Source: Deltaproteobacteria bacterium (lineage in GTDB: Bacteria > Myxococcota > Kuafuiibacteriia > Kuafuiibacteriales > Kuafuiibacteriaceae). Taken from it: DNA of 64,000 bases. Position numbers and translations under genes: made by a program. The stretch lies in contig JADJBV010000001.1 of NCBI GenBank assembly GCA_016703535.1, forward strand, positions 6,810,001-6,874,000, written 5' to 3'. The notes beneath the pieces were generated by a model that was not told the DNA's origin, searched no databases, and was given only the letters and a program-made list of their open reading frames with translations. Of this stretch, positions 41,867 to 52,450 are shown in pieces (position 1 is the first letter of the stretch; each line of letters begins with the position of its first letter).

Positions 41867-43228
41867 ATGACCAAACCAGGCTACACGCGACGCGATCTAT
41901 TGAAGCGAACCCTCTGGGCTGGCGGGAGCCTCGCGGCCTTCGGCGGCATCCAGAGCGTCTCCCGCTTGGCCCAGGCCGCCAACGGCGAAGAGCTCCACTA
42001 CGTCTTCTGCTACTTCAGCGGGGGCTGGGACATCTTGGTGGGCCTCGATCCGCGGGATCCGGCGGTGTTCAACAGCGAAAACCTGCGCAACACCCGGATC
42101 CAGCCGGCCTACGAGCTTTTGCAGAACACCGACGGCCAGCTGATCCAAGCCGGCGGCCTGACCTTCGGGCCCTTCATCGGTGAGCTCGCCAACTTCGCCG
42201 ATCGGGTGGCAGTGGTGCGCGGCATGAGCATGGAGACCTTGACCCACGAGGCCGGTCGCCGTCGTTTCCTCACCGGCAAACCGCCCAGCGGCCTGCAGGC
42301 CCGGGGCTCTTCGACCTCGACCTATCTCGCCGCCAACTTCGGTCGGGCTCAGCCGATCCCCAACCTGTCGATCCAGGTCGAGTCCTACAACGTCGACAAC
42401 CCCAACTACGCCACCGCGCTCAGGGCCAACGGCGTCCCTGATCTGATCCGGGCGCTGCGGCCCTCCAACCCGACCCTCGGCGATCACCAAGCCGAGCAGC
42501 TCGATCACCTCTTGGCCCAGGTGGCCAAGTGCGAGTCCTCGGAGGCCTCGAGCGTGTGGCAGGTGGCCGAGGCCTCGCGCCTCAAGGCCCGGGAGATGGT
42601 CAACGGCCGCCTCGATCGGCTCTTTGACTTCAACGCTCCCGGCGACGCCATGGCCCAGATCCGGGCCCACTACGGGATCCCGGCGGGCAACGCGGGGCTC
42701 GGCTCACCCGAGGCCCAAGCGGCGATGGCGGCCCAGGCGATCAAGGGTGGCGTCAGTCGGGTGGTGTCGATCCAGGTGGCGGGCGGCCTGGACACCCACT
42801 TCAACGAGTGGGCCCGGGACCAAGGCCCGCGACAACGCCAAGGCTTCAACGCCGTGGCCCGGCTGATCGACGATCTCTCGCGGTCTCAATATCGGGACAC
42901 CAGCGAGTCTTGGCTGGATCACACGGTGATCGTCGGCTTCTCCGAGTTCAGCCGCACCCCGATGCTCAACGCTCGGGACGGCCGGGACCACTCCTTGACC
43001 AACGCCTGCTTTTTGGCCGGCGGCGGCATCAAGGGCGGTCAAGCCGTCGGCCGCAGCTCAGACGTGGGCATGGAGCCGATGGCCATCAACCTCAACAACG
43101 GCCAGGCCGATCCGGGCGGCGAAGTGATTCGGCCCGAGCACATCCTCCAGACGTTGCTCCACCAGGCGGGTCTCAGCGGTGATGTGGCGGATCTTCGGGT
43201 TGGCTCGATCCCAGCGTTGTTGGCGTAA
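41867..43228 (+). CDS. DUF1501 family protein with Tat signal
   Basis: 453 residues. The N-terminus YTRRDLLKRTLWAGGSLAAFGG is a twin-arginine signal, so it is exported folded, probably with a cofactor or metal. The core YVFCYFSGGWDILVGLDPRD, MSMETLTHEAGRRRFLTG, AGGLDTHFNEW and IVGFSEFSRTPMLNARDGRDH matches DUF1501, which has an alkaline-phosphatase/sulfatase-like fold. The acidic and His residues in these blocks would be the metal ligands. Fourth gene of the operon, 9 bases after the lipoprotein. The DUF1501 and DUF1549-like proteins usually occur as a pair. Confidence 0.85.
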   Translation: MTKPGYTRRDLLKRTLWAGGSLAAFGGIQSVSRLAQAANGEELHYVFCYFSGGWDILVGLDPRDPAVFNSENLRNTRIQPAYELLQNTDGQLIQAGGLTFGPFIGELANFADRVAVVRGMSMETLTHEAGRRRFLTGKPPSGLQARGSSTSTYLAANFGRAQPIPNLSIQVESYNVDNPNYATALRANGVPDLIRALRPSNPTLGDHQAEQLDHLLAQVAKCESSEASSVWQVAEASRLKAREMVNGRLDRLFDFNAPGDAMAQIRAHYGIPAGNAGLGSPEAQAAMAAQAIKGGVSRVVSIQVAGGLDTHFNEWARDQGPRQRQGFNAVARLIDDLSRSQYRDTSESWLDHTVIVGFSEFSRTPMLNARDGRDHSLTNACFLAGGGIKGGQAVGRSSDVGMEPMAINLNNGQADPGGEVIRPEHILQTLLHQAGLSGDVADLRVGSIPALLA

Positions 43229-43243
43229 GGCCGAAACGCGCCC

Positions 43244-43819
43244 TCAACGTCGAAGGCGGCCGACGCCCAAGGCGGCGATCGCGAAGAGCCACAACCCCGC
43301 ACCGCCGCTTTGACCGGTGGTGCAATCGCAGCCCTCTTCCTTTGGGGTGATCATCGGCCGCGGATCGTTTTTGCCGACGCCGCCGATGATGGTCCCGGTG
43401 TCCCGGGGGCCGGTGTCGGGCACCACGCCCATGTCGGCCGGGCCCGAGTCGGGTGTGCCGAGATCGGGGGCCGGGGCCGCGTCGACGTTGGGATCGACGT
43501 CGCCGGGGCTGGCGTCGAGATCCACGTCGGCGCTCATCGCGTCGCCCGGCCCGGCGTCCACGCCCGCGTCGAGCCCGCAGATCACGTTGATGCAGAGGCC
43601 GTTGTCGCAGTTCCCACCCGGGCTGCAGTCCTGGTCGGCCTGGCAGATCGTACATTGGCCGGTGGTTTGTCCCGGAAAGATCCGGCAACCCAGGGATCCA
43701 AAGCTGAGGCAGTTGGCGCCACCGCCCACGCTGGTGCAGGCATCGATGCAAGCGACACCCGCGTCGGCCAGGGCGGGGAAGAGGGTGAACGGCAGGATCG
43801 CCAAGAGGCAGAGGCGCAT
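43244..43819 (-). CDS. MYXO-CTERM surface protein with Cys-rich head
   Basis: 191 residues. Signal peptide to about residue 20 (FPALADA), a Cys-rich domain (about 22-82, twelve cysteines including CTICQADQDC and CDNGLCINVICG), a DAG/DTG spacer (83-145), and a C-terminal MYXO-CTERM signal: EGCDC, a hydrophobic segment (GLWLFAIAALGVG) and RLRR. MYXO-CTERM tails are processed by myxosortase and lead to lipid-type surface anchoring, a trait of Myxococcota. The gene converges on the DUF1501 operon with a 15-base gap. The specific function is unknown. Confidence 0.82.
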   Translation of the reverse strand: MRLCLLAILPFTLFPALADAGVACIDACTSVGGGANCLSFGSLGCRIFPGQTTGQCTICQADQDCSPGGNCDNGLCINVICGLDAGVDAGPGDAMSADVDLDASPGDVDPNVDAAPAPDLGTPDSGPADMGVVPDTGPRDTGTIIGGVGKNDPRPMITPKEEGCDCTTGQSGGAGLWLFAIAALGVGRLRR

Positions 43820-43914
43820 GTCCCCAGTTTTCCCTGACTTGGCCAGCAGGGCAAGGAATCGGACCTCTCCCTACATCGAGACCTGGGAAATGGTGCCGAA
43901 TAGGCCCGTAAGCC

Positions 43915-44412
43915 ATGGGTCGCCGTCGCGGATTTACGTTGATCGAGATGATGGTGGTGGTCGCGGTGGTCAGCATCGTCGGCAGCCTGGCCGTCATGGG
44001 TTTTGTGCGCTGGCAGCGCCACGGGGCCGTTCGGGAGGCTGGCGTGATGATGGTCGGCGACCTCCGGGAGCTCCGGGCCTTGGCCCAAAGTGGGCGGACC
44101 GACTTCGCTGGTTTTGGTCCCGGGGTCCGGGTCGAGCAGGCGGGCCTACGACGGGTTGGCGTCAATACCTACGAGGTCTTCGTCGATCGGGATGAGCTCA
44201 GCGACGGCAACGAGTTGACCCTGCGGACCGTCGAGCTGCCGGTCCACGGCTTCCCCATCGAGGTGGTGTGGCCCGTGCCCGAGGTGCGCTTCGATCGCAG
44301 CGGCTTGCTTGCCACCGGAACCGAACAACGCTTCACCGTGCGCGACACCCAGCTCTCCCGCTCCGTCACCGTTTTGGTCTCTTTGGGCGGCAAGTCCGAG
44401 CTCCTCCGTTAA
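43915..44412 (+). CDS. Type IV/type II pseudopilin (GspH/FimT-like)
   Basis: 165 residues. The N-terminus MGRRRGFTLIEMMVVVAVV is a class III prepilin signal: cleavage after Gly, N-methylated Phe, and Glu at position +5, then a ~20-residue hydrophobic helix. The ~130-residue globular part (RELRALAQSGRTDFAGFG, ending in SVTVLVSLGGKSELL) fits a minor pseudopilin of the GspH/FimT kind. It would be processed by PilD-type peptidase. No other secretion or pilus gene is in the window. A TAGGCC hexamer lies 8 bases before the ATG. Confidence 0.85.
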   Translation: MGRRRGFTLIEMMVVVAVVSIVGSLAVMGFVRWQRHGAVREAGVMMVGDLRELRALAQSGRTDFAGFGPGVRVEQAGLRRVGVNTYEVFVDRDELSDGNELTLRTVELPVHGFPIEVVWPVPEVRFDRSGLLATGTEQRFTVRDTQLSRSVTVLVSLGGKSELLR

Positions 44413-44543
44413 TCGACTTCGTGCCGGCGTTGGGGGTCTCGGGACGGGACTCCTCGCTCCCTCCTGGAGTCCAGGGGAGGTCCCGGTGATACTGGCCCGG
44501 GCGGGCCTGGCTCGGCCGGGAAAGGTGGGGCACGGTCGTCTTG

Positions 44544-45851
44544 ATGTTGGAGGAGGTCCCGGACCCGCTGCTCGGGGTGGTGCTCGATCGGCGTTATGAG
44601 ATCTTGGAGGTCATCGGCCAAGGTGGCATCGGGATCGTCTACAAGGCTCGGCAGACCAGCGCCCACGATCGTTTGGTGGCGGTGAAGGTCCTCAACCGCA
44701 GCGCCTCCACTCGGATCAACACCTCTCAACGCTTTGAAAACGAAGCCCGGATCATCGGCAAACTTCGGCACCCCAACACCATCAAGCTCTTCGACACCGG
44801 CCACACCCCCGACGGTCGGCTCTATTTGGTCACCGAGTTTTTGGACGGCGCTTCCCTCTCCGAGGTGGTGCTCAACGGGGTGCTCGAGCCGCTGCGGGTC
44901 ATCCGGATCCTCGCCGAAGTGTCCGACGCCCTGACCGAAGCCCACGCCGCCGGGATCATTCACCGGGATCTGAAGCCCGCCAACATCTTCCTCGAGCAGG
45001 TCGGCAGCCAAGAGATCGTCAAGGTCCTGGATTTTGGGGTCGCCAAGATCGTCGATACCTTTGGCCTGACCGCCCCGACCCAGATCTTCGGCACGCCCGG
45101 CTTCATGTCGCCCGAGCAGTGTGTGGGCGCCTTGATCGATCCTCGGGCCGACCTCTACAGCCTCGGGGCGGTCGCGTACCTGTGTTTGTCGGCGAACCTG
45201 CCGACCAGCGGCGAGACCATCGCCCAGCTGATCCACTCGACGGTGACCGAAACCATCTTGCCCTTGTCGCGGCACGATCACCTGCGCGGCATCGATCCCC
45301 AAGTCGAGGGCTTGATCATGCAGCTGCTCGCCAAAAATCCCGACGATCGCCCGCCCAGCGCTCAAGCGGTCCGGGAGATCTGCGACAACTTGATCAAGGT
45401 GCTCGATCAGACCGCGGCGGTGCCTTTGATCCCGGGCGTCCGGGCCGGCACCTTGGCCCCGCCGATCCCCGCCGGCGCCACTCAACGTTCGTACCTGCCG
45501 ACTCGGGATCCCGACGCCGAGGCCGAGACCTTACGCCCGCCCTTCCCGATCCTCCCGAAGGTGACGCCCAAGGACGACTCGACCACCCCCGATTTGCCCC
45601 GCTTCGACGACGCCGAACTCGACGGCGCCCGAACCCTGCCTCCTCCTCATCGCGGGTCCTCCGACACCCCCGGGGCTTTGGATGGCCTGCGGACCGAACG
45701 AGTGCCCCCGGCCAACACCGAACCCGAGGCGGTGGCGGCCACCCGACGTCTGCCGGCGGTCGAAGACGAGGCTCCCAAGCGCTCCTATCTATGGCTCTTT
45801 TGGGCCCTGTTACCGGTGGCGCTGGGCGTCTTGTGGTGGGCCCGAAAATAG
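44544..45851 (+). CDS. Hanks-type Ser/Thr protein kinase, tail-anchored
   Basis: 435 residues (a TTG one codon upstream is an alternative start). Complete kinase domain in the first ~280 residues: glycine loop IGQGGIGIV (24-32), Lys48 in VAVKV, HRDLKPAN with catalytic Asp142, DFG at 163-165, and GTPGFMSPEQ as activation-segment end. A Pro/Thr/Asp-rich linker of about 120 residues follows, and a single hydrophobic segment at the very end (YLWLFWALLPVALGVLWW) anchors it in the membrane with no outside domain. The second glycine-loop position has Ile in place of Phe/Tyr. gyrB follows with its own promoter. Confidence 0.93.
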   Translation: MLEEVPDPLLGVVLDRRYEILEVIGQGGIGIVYKARQTSAHDRLVAVKVLNRSASTRINTSQRFENEARIIGKLRHPNTIKLFDTGHTPDGRLYLVTEFLDGASLSEVVLNGVLEPLRVIRILAEVSDALTEAHAAGIIHRDLKPANIFLEQVGSQEIVKVLDFGVAKIVDTFGLTAPTQIFGTPGFMSPEQCVGALIDPRADLYSLGAVAYLCLSANLPTSGETIAQLIHSTVTETILPLSRHDHLRGIDPQVEGLIMQLLAKNPDDRPPSAQAVREICDNLIKVLDQTAAVPLIPGVRAGTLAPPIPAGATQRSYLPTRDPDAEAETLRPPFPILPKVTPKDDSTTPDLPRFDDAELDGARTLPPPHRGSSDTPGALDGLRTERVPPANTEPEAVAATRRLPAVEDEAPKRSYLWLFWALLPVALGVLWWARK

Positions 45852-45923
45852 GGTCGCCAGCGGCACCTGGGAAACCCTCCGCCGGTCGGATCTAAGTAGC
45901 CGTCTCCAAAGCGATTTTCCGCG

Positions 45924-45952
45924 TTGGCGGTCCCAGGTGTGCGTGTTAGCGT
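45924..45952 (+). promoter_or_regulatory. gyrB: gyrB promoter
   Basis: TTGGCG (45924-45929), exactly 17 bases, TAGCGT (45947-45952). The TTG codon at 45961 is 8 bases after the -10. Two in-frame GTG codons at 45937 and 45943 lie inside the promoter and so are unlikely starts. Confidence 0.5.
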
Positions 45953-45960
45953 CCGCCGGC

Positions 45961-48537
<2,577 letters not shown>

Positions 48538-48546
48538 GGCTTCGCG

Positions 48547-49242
48547 ATGCGCCGGGGGATCGCCATTGGGGTCTGGGCCGTTTGGGCGGCCGCGTGTATG
48601 CCGCCGCCGGTGAAGGCGGTGGATCGTTGGTTGACCGCCTACGAGCAGGGCGATCTGCCCACCATGTTGGCCAACACCGCCGCCGCCGATCGGCCGTGGG
48701 TCGAAAAGGCGATGGCGACCCAGACCAGCTCGCCCACCTCGGAGTTGTCCCTGGCCTTGCCCGCCAAACCGATCGAACACGAGGTGTTGGAGATCGAAAG
48801 CAAGGCCGAGGACGGCGCGTGGCAAATCGTCTTGGTGAAGGTCACCATGAAGAACCCCCTGCCTTCGTCCTCCAAGAAGGTGGGCCAGAACCTCGAAGGG
48901 ATCCCTGAGACCCGGAGCCAGTGGCGCAAGTTCAAGGCGGTCAAAGAGGGCGAAAGTTACGGCGTGAAGTTGGACCTGGCCCAGGTGGTGGCCCGCAGCG
49001 AGTTCGCCGCCAAGTTCATGCAGCTCCTGATCGAGGGAGGCCTCAACGAAGCCGAGCGCATGTTGGCCTCTGTGCCGCCGCCGCCCGATGATCCCAACGC
49101 CCAAAAGGGCGCCGACCGAATGCAAGATGGGTTGCGAGCCGACCTGGAGAAGCGCAAGAAGCTCTTGATGGCCGCCCCGCCCGAAGGCGCCCCGCCGCCT
49201 GCGCCCGCTTCCGCTCCTGCACCTGAAGGATCCGCACCATGA
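48547..49242 (+). CDS. Lipoprotein downstream of gyrB
   Basis: 231 residues. Signal peptide MRRGIAIGVWAVWAAAC with lipobox. The body (about 25-155) looks like a compact alpha+beta domain of the NTF2/DUF4878 sort (VDRWLTAYEQGDLPTMLANT, then WQIVLVKVTMK), followed by an amphipathic helix and an Ala/Pro-rich tail. Starts 9 bases after gyrB. The role is unknown; a link to gyrase function is not implied. Confidence 0.65.
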   Translation: MRRGIAIGVWAVWAAACMPPPVKAVDRWLTAYEQGDLPTMLANTAAADRPWVEKAMATQTSSPTSELSLALPAKPIEHEVLEIESKAEDGAWQIVLVKVTMKNPLPSSSKKVGQNLEGIPETRSQWRKFKAVKEGESYGVKLDLAQVVARSEFAAKFMQLLIEGGLNEAERMLASVPPPPDDPNAQKGADRMQDGLRADLEKRKKLLMAAPPEGAPPPAPASAPAPEGSAP

Positions 49243-49847
49243 GCAACACCGTTCCTCGTTTGACCCGCGTCGAGACCCGCCTCCAAGGCACCAAACTCAA
49301 CCTGGGTTGTGGCCGTTTCCCCAAACCTGGCTACATCAACGTCGACTGGGCCCGAGCCCCGGGCGTCGACGTCATCCACGACCTCCGAAACCTGCCGTAC
49401 CCCTTCGCCGACGAACAGTTCGAGTTGGTCGAAGCCGACCACGTCATCGAACACCTCCCGGAGGTCTTCGCGGTGATGGCCGAGATGCACCGCATCTTGA
49501 AGCCGGGCGGGCAGCTGGTGCTGCGGGTACCCCATTTTTCTCGAGGTTTTTCGCACCCGGAGCACCGGCGCGGCTTCGACGCCACCTTCCCGTACTACTT
49601 TGATCCCTCGTTCCCCGGCGGCTACACCGGCACCCACTTCCTCTGCGAGTCGGTACGCATGCGTTGGTTCGCCCAGCCCTACCTGAAGAAGACCGTGCTC
49701 AACCGCCCGCTGTTCGAGATCGGCCGAGTGGTGGGTTCGGCCCTGGACAAGGCCGCCAACCTGTCACCCCTGGTGTGCTCGCGGTTGTGGTGCTTTTACG
49801 TCGGCGGCTTCGAAGAGATCGAGTTCGTGATGAAGAAGCCCGCCTGA
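49239..49847 (+). CDS. Class I SAM-dependent methyltransferase
   Basis: 202 residues, ATG overlapping the upstream stop (ATGA). SAM-binding motif I is LNLGCGRFPKPGYINVDW; the later block FELVEADHVIEHLPEV and LKPGGQLVLRVPHFSRG are the motif II/III regions of the small methyltransferase family (Methyltransf_11 type). No signal peptide, so cytoplasmic. Acceptor unknown; similar proteins are often found near glycan or lipid genes, but nothing here supports that. Confidence 0.82.
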   Translation: MSNTVPRLTRVETRLQGTKLNLGCGRFPKPGYINVDWARAPGVDVIHDLRNLPYPFADEQFELVEADHVIEHLPEVFAVMAEMHRILKPGGQLVLRVPHFSRGFSHPEHRRGFDATFPYYFDPSFPGGYTGTHFLCESVRMRWFAQPYLKKTVLNRPLFEIGRVVGSALDKAANLSPLVCSRLWCFYVGGFEEIEFVMKKPA

Positions 49848-49863
49848 GCCCACGGGCGCCCTG

Positions 49864-49891
49864 TTGGGAAACTCGATTCTGAGTTTAGAGT
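49864..49891 (+). promoter_or_regulatory. Promoter with palindromic operator in the spacer
   Basis: TTGGGA (49864-49869), 16-base spacer, TAGAGT (49886-49891), 7 bases before the ATG at 49899. The spacer contains a perfect inverted repeat AAACTCGATTCTGAGTTT (49869-49886; 6-base arms) suited to a dimeric repressor. Confidence 0.55.
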
Positions 49892-49898
49892 CGGGGCC

Positions 49899-50870
49899 AT
49901 GAAGACCCCCTTCGCGATCCTGGTGGCTTTGATCGGGACCTTGGGATGTGGGCACACGATGCGGGTCCACCTCCCGCCCCCCGACGCGAGGACCTGCCAG
50001 CCGAGTGGTCACACGATCGGGGTCGGCGCCCTCACCCTCGCCGAGCCTGCGGGCAAGGCCGACCCGGCCTGCATTGAACGCCGCCGCTACGCGAAGCCGG
50101 GTTTTGGGCCCCAGGTTCGGGCGACCTTGGTCTCGGACCTCGCCGCGACCGGCTGCTTCCAAGACGTCGTCGATCTCGAAGCTGCACCCTCGGCCAAGGT
50201 CGACTACGTCCTGACGGGCAACATCGCCAGCCTCGAGGGCTGCACTCGGGACGCCTCTCAGGAAGACGCATCGGGGAGCATGATCCTGGGCGCGGCCACC
50301 TTTGGCCTCACCGGGGGCGCTATCGTCGCGGCTGACCTGAGCCGCGAGGCGGGGTGGGCCGAGGTCACCCTCGACAACATCCAGCTGGACTCGATCGCGG
50401 AGTCCCGCGCCATCTGGAAGGCCGGTTTTGCCCATGGATCCTCGAGGAACATCGGCAGAGCCATCGAAATCTCACCGGAGACTCTGGGGGACGAGGCGCT
50501 CGGTTCGTTGTCGCGAGATCTGTCGCGCAAGCTCTCCCGGGTGATCGGCGGCAACTCGCCGTACGGGATGATCTCCATGGAGACCGGCCAGCCCGAGGGC
50601 ACCCCCGAGATCGCGCTCGTCACTGGCGGCGGAGCCACCGAAGCCGAAGCGCTGGCGACGGTCCCGGCCGATCTGGTGGGACAACTGCGACCCGGCTACC
50701 CGGCCTATTGGCCCGCCGACCGCTTCGTCGCTCGTAAGGACCGGCCGGAAGGTACGGTCGCGGTGGTGGGGCTCTTCGCCAATACGGACGACGCGATCGA
50801 CTGGTTGATGACCCGGAACCCGAGGGTCAAAGGGATGACCATGTTGGCGGTTTCGCCGCCGTCGCCGTGA
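49899..50870 (+). CDS. Lipoprotein of unknown function
   Basis: 323 residues. Signal peptide and lipobox IGTLGC. Mature region: IGVGALTLAEPAGKAD, a beta/alpha part with DYVLTGNIASLEGC, a Gly/Ala segment (SMILGAATFGLTGGAIVAAD) that may be a membrane-associated hairpin, and a C-terminal half with a short RDLSRKLSRVI helix. The general shape resembles lipoproteins that report on or oligomerise at the outer membrane (CsgG-like proteins have similar DYVLTG blocks), but the match is weak. Four or five cysteines are present. The promoter region contains an operator-like palindrome, so expression is probably regulated. Confidence 0.6.
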   Translation: MKTPFAILVALIGTLGCGHTMRVHLPPPDARTCQPSGHTIGVGALTLAEPAGKADPACIERRRYAKPGFGPQVRATLVSDLAATGCFQDVVDLEAAPSAKVDYVLTGNIASLEGCTRDASQEDASGSMILGAATFGLTGGAIVAADLSREAGWAEVTLDNIQLDSIAESRAIWKAGFAHGSSRNIGRAIEISPETLGDEALGSLSRDLSRKLSRVIGGNSPYGMISMETGQPEGTPEIALVTGGGATEAEALATVPADLVGQLRPGYPAYWPADRFVARKDRPEGTVAVVGLFANTDDAIDWLMTRNPRVKGMTMLAVSPPSP

Positions 50871-50914
50871 GGGCGTCGCGAGGGCCGCGGGTCAGAGTTG
50901 CCCCCAGTGCCGCA

Positions 50915-50920
50915 TAGGTT
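50915..50920 (+). promoter_or_regulatory. TANNNT -10-like element of the sulfatase gene
   Basis: TAGGTT exactly 6 bases before the ATG at 50927; no ribosome binding site and no good -35 box. Confidence 0.4.
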
Positions 50921-50926
50921 ACGGGC

Positions 50927-52450
50927 ATGAGCCTTCGCGTTTCCTGTCTCTTGGCCTCCCTTACCGTGGTGATCAGCGGGCTGAACACGAGCCGCGCCGC
51001 GGCCCAGACCCAACCCAACATCTTGATCTTCGTGCTGGATGACTTCGGCAACAGCAAGGTCAGCGGTTACGCCGTCGACTACGCAGGATATGCCGCGGCC
51101 GCGACCTACCTGCCCGAGACGCGTACGATCGATGAACTGGCGGCGGCGGGGCTCCGCTTCAGCCGAGCCTGGGCCAGCCCCAACTGTTCCCCGACCCGAG
51201 GTTCACTCCAGACCGGGCGCCAGCCCTATGTGCACGGGATCGGCTCACCGCTGCCGCCCGGGGGGCCGACCCTTCAGAGTCCCGAACTGGACACCAACGT
51301 CCACCCGATGCTGGCCGACGCCTTCCGGGCCGCGGGGTACGCGACGGGCTACTTCGGCAAGTGGCACCTGGGGGTCACCGACGAGGCCGGCAGCACGACG
51401 CCTCCACCGGCCGCGTTCACCGTGCGCCCACACCCAGCCCTCGCGGGCTGGGAGCGATTTGTGGGGACCATCGACGGTGACGTCGACGACTACTTCAACT
51501 GGGGGTTGGTGCGCTGGGACGAGGCCACGCTCTCCGGCCTCTCGATGAACGAGGTGACCCACGCCACGACAAAGACCGCTCGGGCCGCGCGCAACTGGAT
51601 CGAGCAGCAGGAGGGTCCGTTCCTGGCTTTGGTCAGCTTTCATGCCCCGCATTCGACCAACGGGACCTGGGACTATGACGAGGTCGACTCGTCGATGATC
51701 CGAAGCTCCGACATCCTCGACTGCGTCAACACCCCTGGCCTCTGCGACGAGGAACGGGCAGCCTACGCGGCGCTGGTGGAGCACGCCGACATCCAGATCG
51801 AACGTACCTTGGCGGCGATGGATCCCGAGGTCCTCGCGAACACGCTGATCTTCGTGATGGGTGACAACGGAACGCCCGACGACGTGCAGGAGGGCGCCTT
51901 CAACGTGGCCGGTCGCTCCAAAGGGACGGCCTACGAGACCGGCATTCGGATCCCGTTGATCGTCGCCCACGGCAACACCTATTTGAACGGAGGTGCTGGC
52001 GCCATCACCTATCCGGGCACGGTGATCCGCGCGGGGGTCCACGTCGTCGACGTGTACCAGACGCTCCACCAATACGCCTTGGGCTACAACGTCGTCCCCA
52101 GCGAGGGCTCGGACTTTACCGACTGCTTCACCAGCAACGATCTCTACTGCGGCCGCACGCCCGCGCGGTACGGCTACAGCGAGACCTTCGAGCGGGACAA
52201 CACCGGCGCCTTCACCGAAGGCGAGGCGGGGGTTCGCTACGGCCACGAGAAGATGGTCGCGCGGTGGGAGCTCGGAGAGACCTGTGTAGCGGCCGAGTTC
52301 TACGACACCTTCGCCGATCCGTTCGAGACCACCCAACTCAGCTGGCCGCTCGGCGACGTGCGGGGGGATCGGCTGAGGGACTACTTCGAGGCCCAACACG
52401 CGACGCTGAACCCGGGGAGCTGGGCGTATGGCCTCCAGGTGTGCGAGTGA
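50927..52450 (+). CDS. Secreted sulfatase (arylsulfatase family, Cys-type)
   Basis: 507 residues with a signal peptide (VVISGLNTSRAAAQT). The core NILIFVLDDFGNSK holds the metal-binding Asp pair (38-39); the sulfatase signature CSPTRGSLQTGR has Cys87, the residue converted to formylglycine by FGE. Further conserved blocks: TGYFGKWHLG, FHAPHS and VMGDNGTPDD, all expected metal and substrate contacts. Substrates are sulfate esters of polysaccharides or small molecules. The SUMF1-like lipoprotein at 16.9 kb is not an obvious activator. The C-terminus (QVCE) has one Cys; several Cys pairs occur in 245-260 and 395-410. Confidence 0.92.
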   Translation: MSLRVSCLLASLTVVISGLNTSRAAAQTQPNILIFVLDDFGNSKVSGYAVDYAGYAAAATYLPETRTIDELAAAGLRFSRAWASPNCSPTRGSLQTGRQPYVHGIGSPLPPGGPTLQSPELDTNVHPMLADAFRAAGYATGYFGKWHLGVTDEAGSTTPPPAAFTVRPHPALAGWERFVGTIDGDVDDYFNWGLVRWDEATLSGLSMNEVTHATTKTARAARNWIEQQEGPFLALVSFHAPHSTNGTWDYDEVDSSMIRSSDILDCVNTPGLCDEERAAYAALVEHADIQIERTLAAMDPEVLANTLIFVMGDNGTPDDVQEGAFNVAGRSKGTAYETGIRIPLIVAHGNTYLNGGAGAITYPGTVIRAGVHVVDVYQTLHQYALGYNVVPSEGSDFTDCFTSNDLYCGRTPARYGYSETFERDNTGAFTEGEAGVRYGHEKMVARWELGETCVAAEFYDTFADPFETTQLSWPLGDVRGDRLRDYFEAQHATLNPGSWAYGLQVCE

